From Pseudogemmatithrix spongiicola (lineage in GTDB: Bacteria; Gemmatimonadota; Gemmatimonadetes; Gemmatimonadales; Gemmatimonadaceae): a stretch of 64,000 nucleotides of DNA. Of the stretch, positions 45,561 through 54,772 are shown piece by piece. Numbering within the stretch: the first letter of the stretch is position 1; each line of letters begins with the position of its first letter. Below the pieces are notes generated by a model that saw only the letters and a program-made list of their open reading frames with translations, ran no database searches and was not told the DNA's origin. The DNA lies in the NCBI RefSeq assembly GCF_030623445.1, contig NZ_CP130613.1:682001-746000 (forward strand), in the 5' to 3' direction. Made by a program: the position numbers and the translations under genes.

Positions 45561-46982
45561 ATGTCGGATCAGAACGACTCCTCGACGCTCTCCCCCGCCG
45601 AGCTGCAGCGGCGGGATTTTCTCCGCCTCGCCGGGCTCGGCGCGGGCGCGCTCATCTCGGGCGTCGGTGTGTCGGAGCTCGGCGCGCAACGGCCCGCCAC
45701 GCCCTCAAGTGGCGGCGCGATCCGCCGCAGCACGCGCGTCGTTGTCATAGGTGCGGGCGTGTGGGGCACGAGCACCGCTCTCGAGCTCGCACGCCGCGGC
45801 GCGTCGGTCACGCTCGTCGACCAATACGGCCCCGGCAACTCACGCTCCACCAGCGGCGACGAAACGCGCGGGATCCGCTCGTCCTATGGCGACCGCGCCG
45901 GCGCCACGGGCGAACTCTGGACGCGCTGGGCCCGTGAGGCCATCACGCGCTGGAAGGCCTTCGACGCCGAGCATGGGCCACGCTTCGGCACGCGTTTCTT
46001 CTACGAAACCGGCGACATCATCCTGCGCGAGCGCGCCGAGCCGTTTACCACGCGCACGGCCGAGCTCTGGACGCAACTCGGCGTAAAGTTCGATCGCCTC
46101 ACGCCGGACGACGTGCGCCGCCGCTGGCCCATGTTCGCCGCCGATCGTTACTCCGAGATTCTCTACGAGCCCGATGCGGGCGTCGCGCGGGCGCGCGCGT
46201 CGGTGCATGCACTCGTCGCGCTGGCCCGCGATGCCGGCGTCGACTTCCGGCTCTCGCGCGCGACGCCGGGCGCGATCGTCGGCGGCAAGATGCAGGACCT
46301 GCGTCTCGACGACGGCAGCACCCTTGGCGCCGATGCTTTCGTCTTCGCCTGCGGTCCGTGGCTGCGCAAGGTGTTTTCCGAACTGCTCGAGAACCGCATG
46401 CGCCTGCCGCTGGGTCACGTGTGCTACTTCGGCACGCCGATCGGCGATACGCGGTACTTCGCGCCGAACATCCCGAGCTGGAACGTGCCCGGCGTGACGG
46501 GCTGGGGCGCGCTACCCGTGGATGCGCGCGGATTCCGCGTGCGCGGGGCCTTCGCCGCGCCGCGGCCGCAGCCTGCGTCGGGTGCTGACGCCGCGCCGCC
46601 GCCACCGCCTGCTGCGCCGGATCCGCGGCTGCAGGATCCGGACCTGAGTCCGCGGTGGTCGAACGAGGATCGCATCGAGGGCTCGCGTCGTGTGCTGCAG
46701 CAGGTCTTTCCCGCGCTGGCCGACATGCCGCTGCTCGAGACGCGCAGTTGTCACTACGAGAGCAGTTCGAATCGCAACTTCATCGTCGATCGCCTCCCGG
46801 GCGCCGACAACGCGTGGGTCACGGGCGCGGGGCAGGCCGAGGGCTTCAAGTTCGCGCCGCTGCTGGGTGAGTTCGGGGCCAAGCGCGTGCTCGGTGAATC
46901 GACGGACGCGACGCTCAACGAAGCCTTCGCATTCCCCACGCAGGACTTTGGCGGCACCGGCCGCGGAGATGACGACGAATGA
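45561..46982 (+). CDS. Tat-exported FAD-dependent oxidoreductase (DAO/sarcosine-oxidase type)
   Basis: 473 residues. A twin-arginine signal is visible (LQRRDFLRLAGLGAGAL; Arg17-Arg18). The FAD-binding motif is VVVIGAGVWGTSTALELARRG with acidic strand end TLVDQ. GNSRSTSGDETRGIRSSYG matches the monomeric sarcosine oxidase/N-methyl-amino-acid oxidase region where flavin is often covalently held, though the Cys used for that is not evident. A Pro/Ala-rich stretch (PQPASGADAAPPPPPAAPDP) interrupts the substrate domain. The C-terminal GAGQAEGFKFAPLLGE is typical. It likely oxidises an amine in the periplasm. It overlaps the NHL gene by ATGA. Confidence 0.9.
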   Translation: MSDQNDSSTLSPAELQRRDFLRLAGLGAGALISGVGVSELGAQRPATPSSGGAIRRSTRVVVIGAGVWGTSTALELARRGASVTLVDQYGPGNSRSTSGDETRGIRSSYGDRAGATGELWTRWAREAITRWKAFDAEHGPRFGTRFFYETGDIILRERAEPFTTRTAELWTQLGVKFDRLTPDDVRRRWPMFAADRYSEILYEPDAGVARARASVHALVALARDAGVDFRLSRATPGAIVGGKMQDLRLDDGSTLGADAFVFACGPWLRKVFSELLENRMRLPLGHVCYFGTPIGDTRYFAPNIPSWNVPGVTGWGALPVDARGFRVRGAFAAPRPQPASGADAAPPPPPAAPDPRLQDPDLSPRWSNEDRIEGSRRVLQQVFPALADMPLLETRSCHYESSSNRNFIVDRLPGADNAWVTGAGQAEGFKFAPLLGEFGAKRVLGESTDATLNEAFAFPTQDFGGTGRGDDDE

Positions 46983-48046
46983 GCCGATTCCTATGCGCGC
47001 TGCTTGGACTCTCCGTGGGCGCGAGTGCCGTTGCGGCGCAGGCGACGATGGCGCCGGTGAACGATCGCCCGAACCCGTATGTGACGCAGGAAGGGTGGGC
47101 CAAGATGCCCGCTGGCCGCACGTGGGGTGCAACCAGCGCCGTGGCCATCGATCGCGACGGCGTGAGCGTGTGGGTCGGTGAGCGCTGCGGTGCCAACGAT
47201 TGCTCGACGTCGGACCTCGACCCGATCCTCAAGTTCGATGCGAACGGCAATCTCGTGAAGTCGTTCGGCAAGGGACTCATCGCCTGGCCGCACGGCATGA
47301 CGGTGGACCACGAAGGCAACGTCTGGGTCACCGACGCGCGCGACAACCTGGCGGCGCTGCGCACGGCGGCCGGTGAAGGCGGTCGCATCGACTCGACGCG
47401 GCTCTACGGCCATCAGATCTTCAAGTTCTCGCCGGACGGCGTCCTGTTGATGACCCTTGGCTCACGCGGCGGTGGTCGCGAGCCGGGCTACTTCTACCAG
47501 CCGAACGCGGTGCTCGTCGCGCCCAACGGCGACATCTGGGTGGCCGAGGGCCACTCGTCGCGCCCGGGCTCGAACGCACGGCTGTTCAAGTTCGATCGCA
47601 GCGGCCGCCTGCTCCTCACGCTGGGCTCCACGGTCGGCAACGGCCCGGACCGCTTCGATCAGCCGCACGCGCTCGCCATGGACTCGCAGGGCCGGCTCTT
47701 CGTGGGCGATCGCACGAACAACCGCATCCTCGTGATGGACCAGCAGGGGCGCACGCTCGACACCTGGTACCAGTTCTCGCGGGCGAGCGGGATCTTCATC
47801 GACGCCAACGACGTGATCTACGTGGCGGACTCCGAATCGGGCTCGATTGCGCCCGAGCGTCCAGAGTGGAAGCGCGGCATCCGCATCGGGAATGCACGCA
47901 CCGGAGAGGTGACGGCATTCATTCCCGACCCCGTGGAAACGACGCGGAACACCAGCGCCGCCGAGGGCGTGGCGGTGGACCGCAACGGCGTCATCTACGG
48001 TGCCGAGGTCGGTCCACGCGCCCTCAAGCGCTACGTGCGGCGCTAG
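46979..48046 (+). CDS. Secreted NHL-repeat beta-propeller protein
   Basis: 355 residues with a signal peptide (FLCALLGLSVGASAVAAQ). About six NHL-type blades can be read: WPHGMTVDHEGNVWVTDARDN, QPNAVLVAPNGDIWVAEG, QPHALAMDSQGRLFVGDRTNNRI, ASGIFIDANDVIYVADSES and AEGVAVDRNGVIYGAEVG. This is the family that includes the peptidylglycine lyase propeller and SMP-30-like proteins; no catalytic residues can be assigned safely. It is coupled to the FAD oxidoreductase gene, so the two may act on one substrate. Its last four bases overlap the convergent PQQ dehydrogenase gene. Confidence 0.88.
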   Translation: MSRFLCALLGLSVGASAVAAQATMAPVNDRPNPYVTQEGWAKMPAGRTWGATSAVAIDRDGVSVWVGERCGANDCSTSDLDPILKFDANGNLVKSFGKGLIAWPHGMTVDHEGNVWVTDARDNLAALRTAAGEGGRIDSTRLYGHQIFKFSPDGVLLMTLGSRGGGREPGYFYQPNAVLVAPNGDIWVAEGHSSRPGSNARLFKFDRSGRLLLTLGSTVGNGPDRFDQPHALAMDSQGRLFVGDRTNNRILVMDQQGRTLDTWYQFSRASGIFIDANDVIYVADSESGSIAPERPEWKRGIRIGNARTGEVTAFIPDPVETTRNTSAAEGVAVDRNGVIYGAEVGPRALKRYVRR

Positions 48047-50259
48047 TCCGGCAGTCGCAGCGCCACGAGCGACGTGCTGCGACCCGCCCCCGTGGCGAAC
48101 ACGATGTACTGCTTGCCGCGGTGCATGAACGTCATCGGCACCGCGGTGGTGCGCGAGGGAATCTCGACGGCGCCGACCTCGCGGCCCGTGGCCTTGTCGA
48201 CCGCGAAGAGCCGCGGCGGCGTATTCGGAACGCCGCCGGAGCGACCCGTGCCGTAGATGACCAGCGACTTCGTCACGATCACTTGCGCCTGCCCGCCCGC
48301 CGGTCGCGGCGGCAGGTTTACCCCGCGGAAGAGCGGATCGTTGCTGGTGACCGGCACCATGCCGCCGTTGGGAATCCACCAGCGCTTGTCGCCCGTGTTC
48401 ATGTCGTAGGCGGTGATGCCGCCGAGTTCCTTCGGCTTCAGGATCGACACGCCGTGCAGCATCGAGGCATTGGCGCGGCCGGCGAACCCACCGCCGCGGG
48501 ATTCCGGCGCCACGTACCCGGGCGGCGGCGGCAGCGCGCCGATCAGCCCGCAGTTGTCGCGCGGCGAGCTGTAGCGGAACTCCGAGCAGGGATCCTTCTG
48601 CAGCGACATCGTCGAGAGCCCGCTCAGCGCGGCCACGTACATCATGCCCGTCTCGAGGTCCACGGCGGCGCCGCCGTCGATGTTCACGCCGCCCGAGGCG
48701 CCCGGGGCGTACCACGCGCAGCGCAGGCCGCCATCGCTCGTGCCATCGCTCAGCACCGCTGGGATGTAGTACGGACCCATGCGGCACTTCCGGGCCATGG
48801 CCAGCGCCGAGTCGCGGATGGCCGGCGTGTAGTCGATGAGATCCTCTTCTTCGAGACCCTGCTGCGCGTACGGCGCGGGGCGCGTCGGAATCGGCTGCGT
48901 GGGCGAGCTCTTCTCGCCAGGCACGTTGCTCTGCGGCACCGGACGCTCGACGATCGGCCAGATGGGCTCGCCGGTAGCGCGGTCGAACACATACAGCCAG
49001 CCCTGCTTGGTCGGCTGCGAGATCATCTGCCGACGCCGACCGTTCACCGTCGCGTCGAAGAGGTTCGGCGCGACCGGGTTGTCGTAGTCCCAGATGTCGT
49101 GGTGCACCATCTGGAAGTGCCACTTCCGCTGGCCGGTCTTCGCATCGATCGCGACCAGCGAGTTGCCGTAGAGATTGTCGCCCGGGCGATGGCCGCCGTA
49201 TTCGTCCATCAGCGGCATGCCGACGGGGATGTACACGAGATTCAGCGCCGGATCGGCCGAGTACGTGGCCCACGCGTCGTTCTTGCCGACGCCTTCGTCG
49301 CCGATCTTGGAGCCGCGCTCCCAGGTCTCGGCGCCGAACTCGCCCGGCTGCGGCACGAGGTTGAACTTCCACAGCTGACGGCCGGTGCGCACGTCATAGC
49401 CGCGGATGAAGCCCGGCAGGTTGCGCACGCGGATCGGGTAGTAGCCGTGGATGCTCGAGTTCCCGACGACGATGACGTCGTTGACCATGATGGCCGGCGA
49501 GCTGTTGGCGATCTGGCCGTGCACGGGATCGATGCCGACGCTGCCGTCGGCGCCAATGCGCTTCACGGGATCCCACCCTTCGCCGGGCCGCGCGCGGCGC
49601 AGCGGTGCCGCATCGGAAATCACGAGCGAGCCGGTGTCATCCACTGCAAGCGGCACGAGCGGGAAGCCGAGGCCGGCCTGCAGGTCGACCACGCCGTTCA
49701 CGCCGAAGTTCGGGTCGGGAATGCCGGTCCGTGCATCGAGCGACACCATGTGGTAGCCCGGCGTCACGAGGATGATGCGCTCGATCGTGCCGTCGGTCCA
49801 ATACGTGAGCCCGCGGCCGGCGAACTGCCGCGGCGCCTTCTGCCAGCGGATGCCTTCCTCCAGCCGGTACGACCACAGCGTCTCGCCCGTCTCGGGATCG
49901 ATGGCCGCCGCAATGCGCCGCGTGGTCGCGACGGTGAACAGCCGGCCGTTCGCATAGAGCGGCGTGGTGCGGTAGTACTCATCCGCGCCGAAGGGCGCGG
50001 CGCTCCACTCCCACGCCTGCTCGAGGCGATTGAAGTTCTGCGCGTTGATCTGGTCGAGCGGCGAATAGCGCGAGCTCCACGCGTCGGCGCCCCACACGCG
50101 CCACTCGCCGGCGACGTTGCCGCGGGCATCTGGCAGTGCCACGCGTCCGACGCCGCCTGGCGCGGTGCTGGGCCGCACATGCTGTGCGTCCACGGCGCGG
50201 AGCGCGAGCGCGCCGACCAACGCGGCGCGGATGACGTGGTGCAGGACGACAGGCTTCAC
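48043..50259 (-). CDS. PQQ-dependent (quinoprotein) dehydrogenase
   Basis: 738 residues, starting at GTG 50259 with GGGAG six bases upstream, and a signal peptide (IRAALVGALALRAVDA). The eight-bladed quinoprotein propeller is shown by the first blade GEWRVWGADAWSSRYSPLDQIN and repeated docking motifs such as AIDPETGETLWSY, AIDAKTGQRKWHFQMVHHDIWDYD and VDKATGREVG. HHDIWDYD is typical of glucose-dehydrogenase-type enzymes. The adjacent Cys-Cys pair of alcohol dehydrogenases is not seen. It lacks its own heme domain; the cytochrome c gene 31 bases upstream in the same operon is the likely electron acceptor. Confidence 0.92.
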   Translation of the reverse strand: MKPVVLHHVIRAALVGALALRAVDAQHVRPSTAPGGVGRVALPDARGNVAGEWRVWGADAWSSRYSPLDQINAQNFNRLEQAWEWSAAPFGADEYYRTTPLYANGRLFTVATTRRIAAAIDPETGETLWSYRLEEGIRWQKAPRQFAGRGLTYWTDGTIERIILVTPGYHMVSLDARTGIPDPNFGVNGVVDLQAGLGFPLVPLAVDDTGSLVISDAAPLRRARPGEGWDPVKRIGADGSVGIDPVHGQIANSSPAIMVNDVIVVGNSSIHGYYPIRVRNLPGFIRGYDVRTGRQLWKFNLVPQPGEFGAETWERGSKIGDEGVGKNDAWATYSADPALNLVYIPVGMPLMDEYGGHRPGDNLYGNSLVAIDAKTGQRKWHFQMVHHDIWDYDNPVAPNLFDATVNGRRRQMISQPTKQGWLYVFDRATGEPIWPIVERPVPQSNVPGEKSSPTQPIPTRPAPYAQQGLEEEDLIDYTPAIRDSALAMARKCRMGPYYIPAVLSDGTSDGGLRCAWYAPGASGGVNIDGGAAVDLETGMMYVAALSGLSTMSLQKDPCSEFRYSSPRDNCGLIGALPPPPGYVAPESRGGGFAGRANASMLHGVSILKPKELGGITAYDMNTGDKRWWIPNGGMVPVTSNDPLFRGVNLPPRPAGGQAQVIVTKSLVIYGTGRSGGVPNTPPRLFAVDKATGREVGAVEIPSRTTAVPMTFMHRGKQYIVFATGAGRSTSLVALRLPD

Positions 50260-50290
50260 GGACGACTCCCGGGTGGGGGCGGGTGCGACG

Positions 50291-50707
50291 TCAGCGGGTG
50301 TCCGGGTGCGGCACCGGCGCCGACGGAATCGAATCGATGCGGATACGATGCAGCACGGCGGAGTCCGCCGCGAGGGGGTTCTGGCCCGCCGGCATGCGGT
50401 TGATGCGCATCAGGTACGCCACGAGCGCCGCGTACTCCTCGTCGCTCATCGTGCCGGGATCGGTCTTCGGCATCTCCCGGCGCAGGTAGCCGAACAACTC
50501 GCCGAGCGAGCGGCCGAACCACTTGCTGCGAAAGTCGTTGCCCGCATGTTGCGTGGGCGCGTGGCAGTTCTGGCAGGCCAGCGCGAAGAGGTCGCGGCCT
50601 TCATCCGCTTGGCGCCGCGTGTACACGCCGTTGGCGGTGGTCGGATCGTCGAGGGTCGCGGCGGCACCGAGGAGCCCCGCGGTCGCCAAGATGAGGAGAA
50701 CTCGCAT
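50291..50707 (-). CDS. Small periplasmic c-type cytochrome (PQQ-dehydrogenase partner)
   Basis: 138 residues with a short signal peptide (LLILATAGLLGAAA). The heme-binding motif is CQNCH, and REMPKTDPGTMSDEEYAALVAYLMRIN provides candidate Met ligands. It is a paralogue of the cytochrome at 44983. It lies three bases after the HupE-like gene and 31 bases before the PQQ dehydrogenase, which places it as that enzyme's electron acceptor (inference from context). Confidence 0.9.
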   Translation of the reverse strand: MRVLLILATAGLLGAAATLDDPTTANGVYTRRQADEGRDLFALACQNCHAPTQHAGNDFRSKWFGRSLGELFGYLRREMPKTDPGTMSDEEYAALVAYLMRINRMPAGQNPLAADSAVLHRIRIDSIPSAPVPHPDTR

Positions 50708-50710
50708 CGC

Positions 50711-52045
50711 CTAATTACGCAGCAAGCGGTCATAGAGCTGGCGCAGGCCCAGCGCGGCCGCTAGCGCGATGCAGGCCACGAGCGCCGCCCGCACCAACGC
50801 GAGCACGAACGGCCCATCCACGCTCGGCCACGCCAGCGCCACGTCGTGCGCCGAGAAGTCCGCCACGCGCGCAGCCGCCCAGTGATACGCCGTGTGGGCG
50901 ACGAAGGCACTGCCGACCCAGGTGATCAGGTGCTGCCGCTCCTCGGGTATCTGCCGCCGCAGCGCGGCGAGCGCGAGCAATGCCACGCCGACGACCGCGA
51001 GCTGTCCGGCCTCGACGCCGAGGTTGAAGGCCGCCAATGCCACGACGAGATCGCCGCCGGCGAACTGCAGTTGCTCGCGCAGCGCGAACGAGAACCCGAA
51101 GCCATGGATCAACCCGAAGGCGAAGGCGGTGCGCCAGCGCCCTTCGAGCCGCGCCGTGGGCAGCAGCACGTTCTCCACCGTCAGCCAGAGGATGGACAGC
51201 GCGATCGCCGCCTCGATGAGCGGCGGGAACCACAGCGCGGTCGGCACGACGCCGAGCGCCGCCGCGCCGAGCGTGATCGAGTGCGCCACGGTGAACGCCG
51301 TCACGATCGCGACCAACGGCCGCCAGCGCCGCAGGGGCAGCACGAGGCAGAATACGAAGAGCAGGTGATCGATGCCGCCGAGGATGTGGCGGAATCCCTC
51401 CGACAGGAACCGCCAGAGGTTCTCCCACCAGCGCGGCTCGAGCGGGATGCTGCCGGGGTCACCGACGTACGAGAGGGTGCGCACGCCGCCGTCGGCGCCG
51501 ACGAGATGCAGCACGCTGTAGGTGCGCACCCCAAGCCGCGCGAGGCGCAGGTCGAGCGCAAGCGCGGCGCCTGCGTCCGGCACCGCGAAGACCAGTGCGA
51601 CGTCGAACTGCGCCTGTCGCCAGGGAATCGCGATGGTATCGGCGAGGGGCGCCGCGCCGAATCCGCGCTCCGCGCTCGCCGCATCATCGAAGCTCCGGTC
51701 GTCCGGCAGCGCGATGCGCGCCGCCGCCACGCGCGGCGCGTCGAGCGCCGTGCCATCCGCGCGGAGCACGACGAACGGGGCGAGCCAGGTGCGGGCCGCG
51801 TCGTCGAGCAGTGGGCGCACGCGCCCGAGGTCGAGCGCGCCGTCCGCGCGCTCGGGGAAGTCGAGGTCGCGCATGGACTCCAGCGGCGCGCGGAGCAGCA
51901 GCACGAGCGAATCGCCGCGCGGCAGCGCCCAGGCGCGCAGGGCGACGCGCTCGGGAATCTCGTGCGAGTCGAGTGGTCGCGGCGCGCCGAACAGGGCGAG
52001 CGCGGCGAGCAGCGCGACGATCAAGCGGCGTGGCTGGTGCATCAT
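50711..52045 (-). CDS. HupE/UreJ-like membrane protein
   Basis: 444 residues. A signal peptide and a beta-rich exported N-terminal domain (HEIPERVALRAWALPRGD to about 210) precede seven or so membrane helices, among them GFRHILGGIDHLLFVFCLVLPL, VAIVTAFTVAHSITLGAAAL, FAFGLIHGFGFSFAL and VGSAFVAHTAYHWAAARV. The His-rich helix motifs HxxxGxDH and FGLIHGFGF are those of the HupE/UreJ_2 family, some members of which are thought to carry nickel or cobalt. Two ATGs (52045, 52042) start the gene. A TATATC element eight bases upstream hints at a leaderless mRNA. It heads the HupE - cytochrome - PQQ dehydrogenase operon. Confidence 0.85.
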   Translation of the reverse strand: MMHQPRRLIVALLAALALFGAPRPLDSHEIPERVALRAWALPRGDSLVLLLRAPLESMRDLDFPERADGALDLGRVRPLLDDAARTWLAPFVVLRADGTALDAPRVAAARIALPDDRSFDDAASAERGFGAAPLADTIAIPWRQAQFDVALVFAVPDAGAALALDLRLARLGVRTYSVLHLVGADGGVRTLSYVGDPGSIPLEPRWWENLWRFLSEGFRHILGGIDHLLFVFCLVLPLRRWRPLVAIVTAFTVAHSITLGAAALGVVPTALWFPPLIEAAIALSILWLTVENVLLPTARLEGRWRTAFAFGLIHGFGFSFALREQLQFAGGDLVVALAAFNLGVEAGQLAVVGVALLALAALRRQIPEERQHLITWVGSAFVAHTAYHWAAARVADFSAHDVALAWPSVDGPFVLALVRAALVACIALAAALGLRQLYDRLLRN

Positions 52046-52053
52046 CGCGGAGA

Positions 52054-52062
52054 GATATAGCA
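52054..52062 (-). promoter_or_regulatory. Extended -10 element of the HupE-cytochrome-PQQ operon
   Basis: The minus strand reads TGC-TATATC, an extended -10, ending eight bases before ATG 52045. No ribosome site lies between, so transcription is expected to begin at or beside the start codon. Confidence 0.45.
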
Positions 52063-52063
52063 T

Positions 52064-52092
52064 TTGGCGCACGCGGCCACAGCCCGTATCCG
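52064..52092 (+). promoter_or_regulatory. Candidate promoter of the second NHL gene
   Basis: TTGGCG (52064-52069) and TATCCG (52087-52092) are separated by 17 bases, about 20 bases before ATG 52114. It lies back to back with the HupE promoter. Confidence 0.3.
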
Positions 52093-52113
52093 CCAACTCA
52101 GCCGGGATCCAGC

Positions 52114-53292
52114 ATGTCTCTGCGCTCGAAGTCCGCCGTCGCCCTCGTCCTCGGGCTCGCCATCGTCGCCCTCAGCATCGGCGAGCGGCAGCTCAGCGCG
52201 TCGCTGGCCCAGCAGCCGGTCCAGGCCCCGCACTTCGAGGTCGATCCCTTCTGGCCCAAGCCGTTGCCCAACGGATGGGTCATCGGCTCGGTGATCGGCG
52301 TGGGCGTGGATTCGCGCGACCATGTGTACATCGTGCATCGGCAGGCCTCGCTGAACGCGCGCACCGAGATCGGCGCGGCGCAGGATCCGCCGACGGGCGA
52401 GTGCTGCGCGCCGGCGCCGCCGGTGCTGGAGTTCGACCCCGAAGGGAACCTGGTGCGCGCCTGGGGCGGTCCGGGCGAGGGCTACACGTGGCCCAACTCC
52501 AACCACGGCATCGCCATCGACCATCGCGACAACGTGTGGATCGGCGGGAACGGTCAGGGCGACTCGCACATCCTGCAGTTCACCCGCGACGGGCGCTTCG
52601 TGAAGCAGCACGGCAGCCCCGGCCGGCCCGTGAACAGCAACAGTCGCGAGTGGTTCGGTCGCGTCGCGAAGATCTCCTTCGATGCGAGCGCCAACGAGGC
52701 CTTCGTCGCCGACGGCTACGGCCACAAGCGCGTCGCGGTGCTCGACATGTCCACGGGTGCCATCAAGCGCTTCTGGGGCGCCTACGGCAACGTGCCCAGC
52801 GACTCGAACCTCGGGCCCTACAATCCGGATGCACCGCTCGCACCGCAGTTTCGCAACCCCGTGCACTGCGCCGAGCCGTCCAACGATGGGCTCGTGTACG
52901 TCTGCGACCGCCCGAACAACCGCATCCAAGTCTTCCAGAAGAGCGGCGAGTTCGTGAATGAGGTGCGCATCGCGCCGCGCACGCTGGGTGACGGCGCCGT
53001 GTGGGACATCGCGTTCTCGCGCGACGCCGACCAGCGGTACCTGTACATCGCCGACGGCAAGAACGAGCGGGTGTACGTGCTGGACCGGAAGTCGCTGACG
53101 GTGTTGACGAGCTTCGGCGGCGGCGGACGGCAGCCCGGCCAGTTCTTCGCCGTGCATTCGATTGCGACGGACTCGCGCGGCAACATCTTCACGACCGAGA
53201 CCTACGAAGGGAAGCGCGTGCAGCGCTTCGTCTTCCGGGGGGTGCGGGCGGTCACGCGGCGAGACCAAGGGCCGCCTTGGCCGAGCCGATAG
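52114..53292 (+). CDS. Secreted or anchored NHL-repeat beta-propeller protein
   Basis: 392 residues. The N-terminus has a hydrophobic signal or anchor (AVALVLGLAIVALSIG). NHL blades are visible as SVIGVGVDSRDHVYIVHR, SNHGIAIDHRDNVWIGGNG, SFDASANEAFVADGYGHKRV, VYVCDRPNNRIQVF and HSIATDSRGNIFTTETYEGKRVQRF. It is a distant relative of the propeller at 46979, with which it flanks the PQQ operon. No catalytic assignment is possible. It is followed directly by hairpin repeat copy B. Confidence 0.87.
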   Translation: MSLRSKSAVALVLGLAIVALSIGERQLSASLAQQPVQAPHFEVDPFWPKPLPNGWVIGSVIGVGVDSRDHVYIVHRQASLNARTEIGAAQDPPTGECCAPAPPVLEFDPEGNLVRAWGGPGEGYTWPNSNHGIAIDHRDNVWIGGNGQGDSHILQFTRDGRFVKQHGSPGRPVNSNSREWFGRVAKISFDASANEAFVADGYGHKRVAVLDMSTGAIKRFWGAYGNVPSDSNLGPYNPDAPLAPQFRNPVHCAEPSNDGLVYVCDRPNNRIQVFQKSGEFVNEVRIAPRTLGDGAVWDIAFSRDADQRYLYIADGKNERVYVLDRKSLTVLTSFGGGGRQPGQFFAVHSIATDSRGNIFTTETYEGKRVQRFVFRGVRAVTRRDQGPPWPSR

Positions 53293-53307
53293 ACCGTCTT
53301 TCCGGCG

Positions 53308-53447
53308 GGTGGGAGAGGGAAGACGGCGGTACGGGCGGGGATAGGGAGAAGCGAATGGGGGAGACGTGGGGTAGAAGATTGACGGTCCTGTGACGTCTGC
53401 CCCCCATCTCCCCCAACTCCATATCTCCACCTCCGCCCCTGTCCCCG
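53308..53447. repeat. Large GC-rich hairpin repeat, copy B (diverged)
   Basis: The left arm (GTGGGAGAGGGAAGACGG to about 53375) and right arm (GACGTCTGCCCCCCATCTCC to CCTGTCCCCG) are imperfect mirror images. The core is longer and less symmetric than in copy A. It fills the gap between the NHL gene stop and the GTG start of the next gene, so its right arm would form most of that gene's 5' leader. Confidence 0.75.
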
Positions 53448-54766
53448 TGCGACGTTTCTCACTCCTCGCAGCGCTGTGCATCGGCGGCACGCTGCCTCCT
53501 CTCGTTCCGCTGGCAGCGCAGGCGACACTCCGCGGGGTCCTGGTCGATTCGCTGCGCACCGGCGGCCCCGTCGAAGGCGCGTCCGTTGTGCTCATGGGCG
53601 CCAATCGTCGTGTGACGACGGAGCGCGGCGGGCGATTCGAGTTCACGGATCTGCCTGCGGGCCAGTACACCGTCGCCTACTGGGCGCCGTGGCTGGACTC
53701 GCTCGGATTGCCGGCGCTGCAGCGGCAGGTCCAACTGCGCGGGTCGCGAACGGAGTCGATCACGCTCTCGACACCGTCGCGTGCGACGGTGCAGCGCGCC
53801 GTCTGCGGCGATGTGCTCTCCGACGAGCAGGGCATCCTCATCGGTGAGGTACGCGATGGGGAGGGGAACCCGGGAGCGGGGATCGGCGTGTACGCCCGTT
53901 GGCTGGAGACGGTCATCCAAGGCAACGAGGTGGCGCAGGGGACGATGGCGGCGACCGATACCGCGTCGGCGGCGGGCAGTTTCGTGCTCTGCGGTGTCCC
54001 GCTCGACGCCGAGTTTACGCTCCGCGCTGTTGGACGCGACGGCGTCGGAAGCGGCGAGCTCCTCGTGAAGGCCAGCGGCTCGATTGCGCGGCGCGACATC
54101 GTCGTCGGTGCGCCGGGCGCCACCCTGCGCGTGATCGGGCGCGTCGTGAAGCAGAATGGCGATCCGATTCCCGACGCCACGGTCCTCGTCGCCGGCGACA
54201 GCAGCGTTGCCGTCCGCAGCGACAGCTCGGGGCGATTCGCCATCCCGGCGATGGCGCGCCGCTCGAGCCAACTCGTCGTGCGTTCCCTGGGCTACGTGCC
54301 CGTGGTGCGCGCCATCGACCCGTTCGACGCCGAGCTCGATCTCGATGAGATCGCGTTGGAGGTCGCGCCCCGCGAACTCGCGACCGTGACCGTCACCGGC
54401 CAGGCGATGACGGCGTCCCAGGCCCAATTCGAGACGCGCCGCGCGCGGGCCTCCGGCGGTGTGTTCGTCGACGAAGGCGAGCTCAGCAAGCTCGGCATGC
54501 CAAACGCGTCGAACGTCGCGACCTTCAACCCGCGCGTCGCCGTGCAGCAGACACGTCAGGGCCCAATGATGATGATGCGCCGCGGCAGCGAGTTCTGCCG
54601 CCCGCGATTTTTCATCGACGGCTACGACTTCCGCGACATCACCGCGGATGAGGAGAACAGCTTCCTCCGCGTCGCGAAACGCATCGAGATGTATACGGCG
54701 AACAATGCGCCGCAGCAGTTCAATGATTTCAATGGGTGTGGGTCCATTGTTATATGGACGTACTGA
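53447..54766 (+). CDS. Secreted carboxypeptidase-regulatory / orphan TonB-plug-like protein, paralogue 1
   Basis: About 439 residues from GTG 53447, with signal peptide FSLLAALCIGGTLPPLVPLAAQ. Three beta-sandwich modules can be read: 25-110 (GVLVDSLRTGGPVEGASVVL...GGRFEFTDLPAGQYTVAYWA), 130-225, and 230-310 (GRVVKQNGDPIPDATVLV...SSGRFAIPA), the CarboxypepD_reg fold. The C-terminal region (PRFFIDGYDF...VAKRIEMYTANNAP...NGCGSIVIWT) matches a TonB-receptor plug domain, but no beta-barrel follows. Cysteines are kept with paralogue 2. An in-frame GTG at 53390 lies inside the repeat and is less likely. The role is unknown; it may be a periplasmic adaptor. Confidence 0.82.
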   Translation: MRRFSLLAALCIGGTLPPLVPLAAQATLRGVLVDSLRTGGPVEGASVVLMGANRRVTTERGGRFEFTDLPAGQYTVAYWAPWLDSLGLPALQRQVQLRGSRTESITLSTPSRATVQRAVCGDVLSDEQGILIGEVRDGEGNPGAGIGVYARWLETVIQGNEVAQGTMAATDTASAAGSFVLCGVPLDAEFTLRAVGRDGVGSGELLVKASGSIARRDIVVGAPGATLRVIGRVVKQNGDPIPDATVLVAGDSSVAVRSDSSGRFAIPAMARRSSQLVVRSLGYVPVVRAIDPFDAELDLDEIALEVAPRELATVTVTGQAMTASQAQFETRRARASGGVFVDEGELSKLGMPNASNVATFNPRVAVQQTRQGPMMMMRRGSEFCRPRFFIDGYDFRDITADEENSFLRVAKRIEMYTANNAPQQFNDFNGCGSIVIWTY

Positions 54767-54772
54767 GACCGG

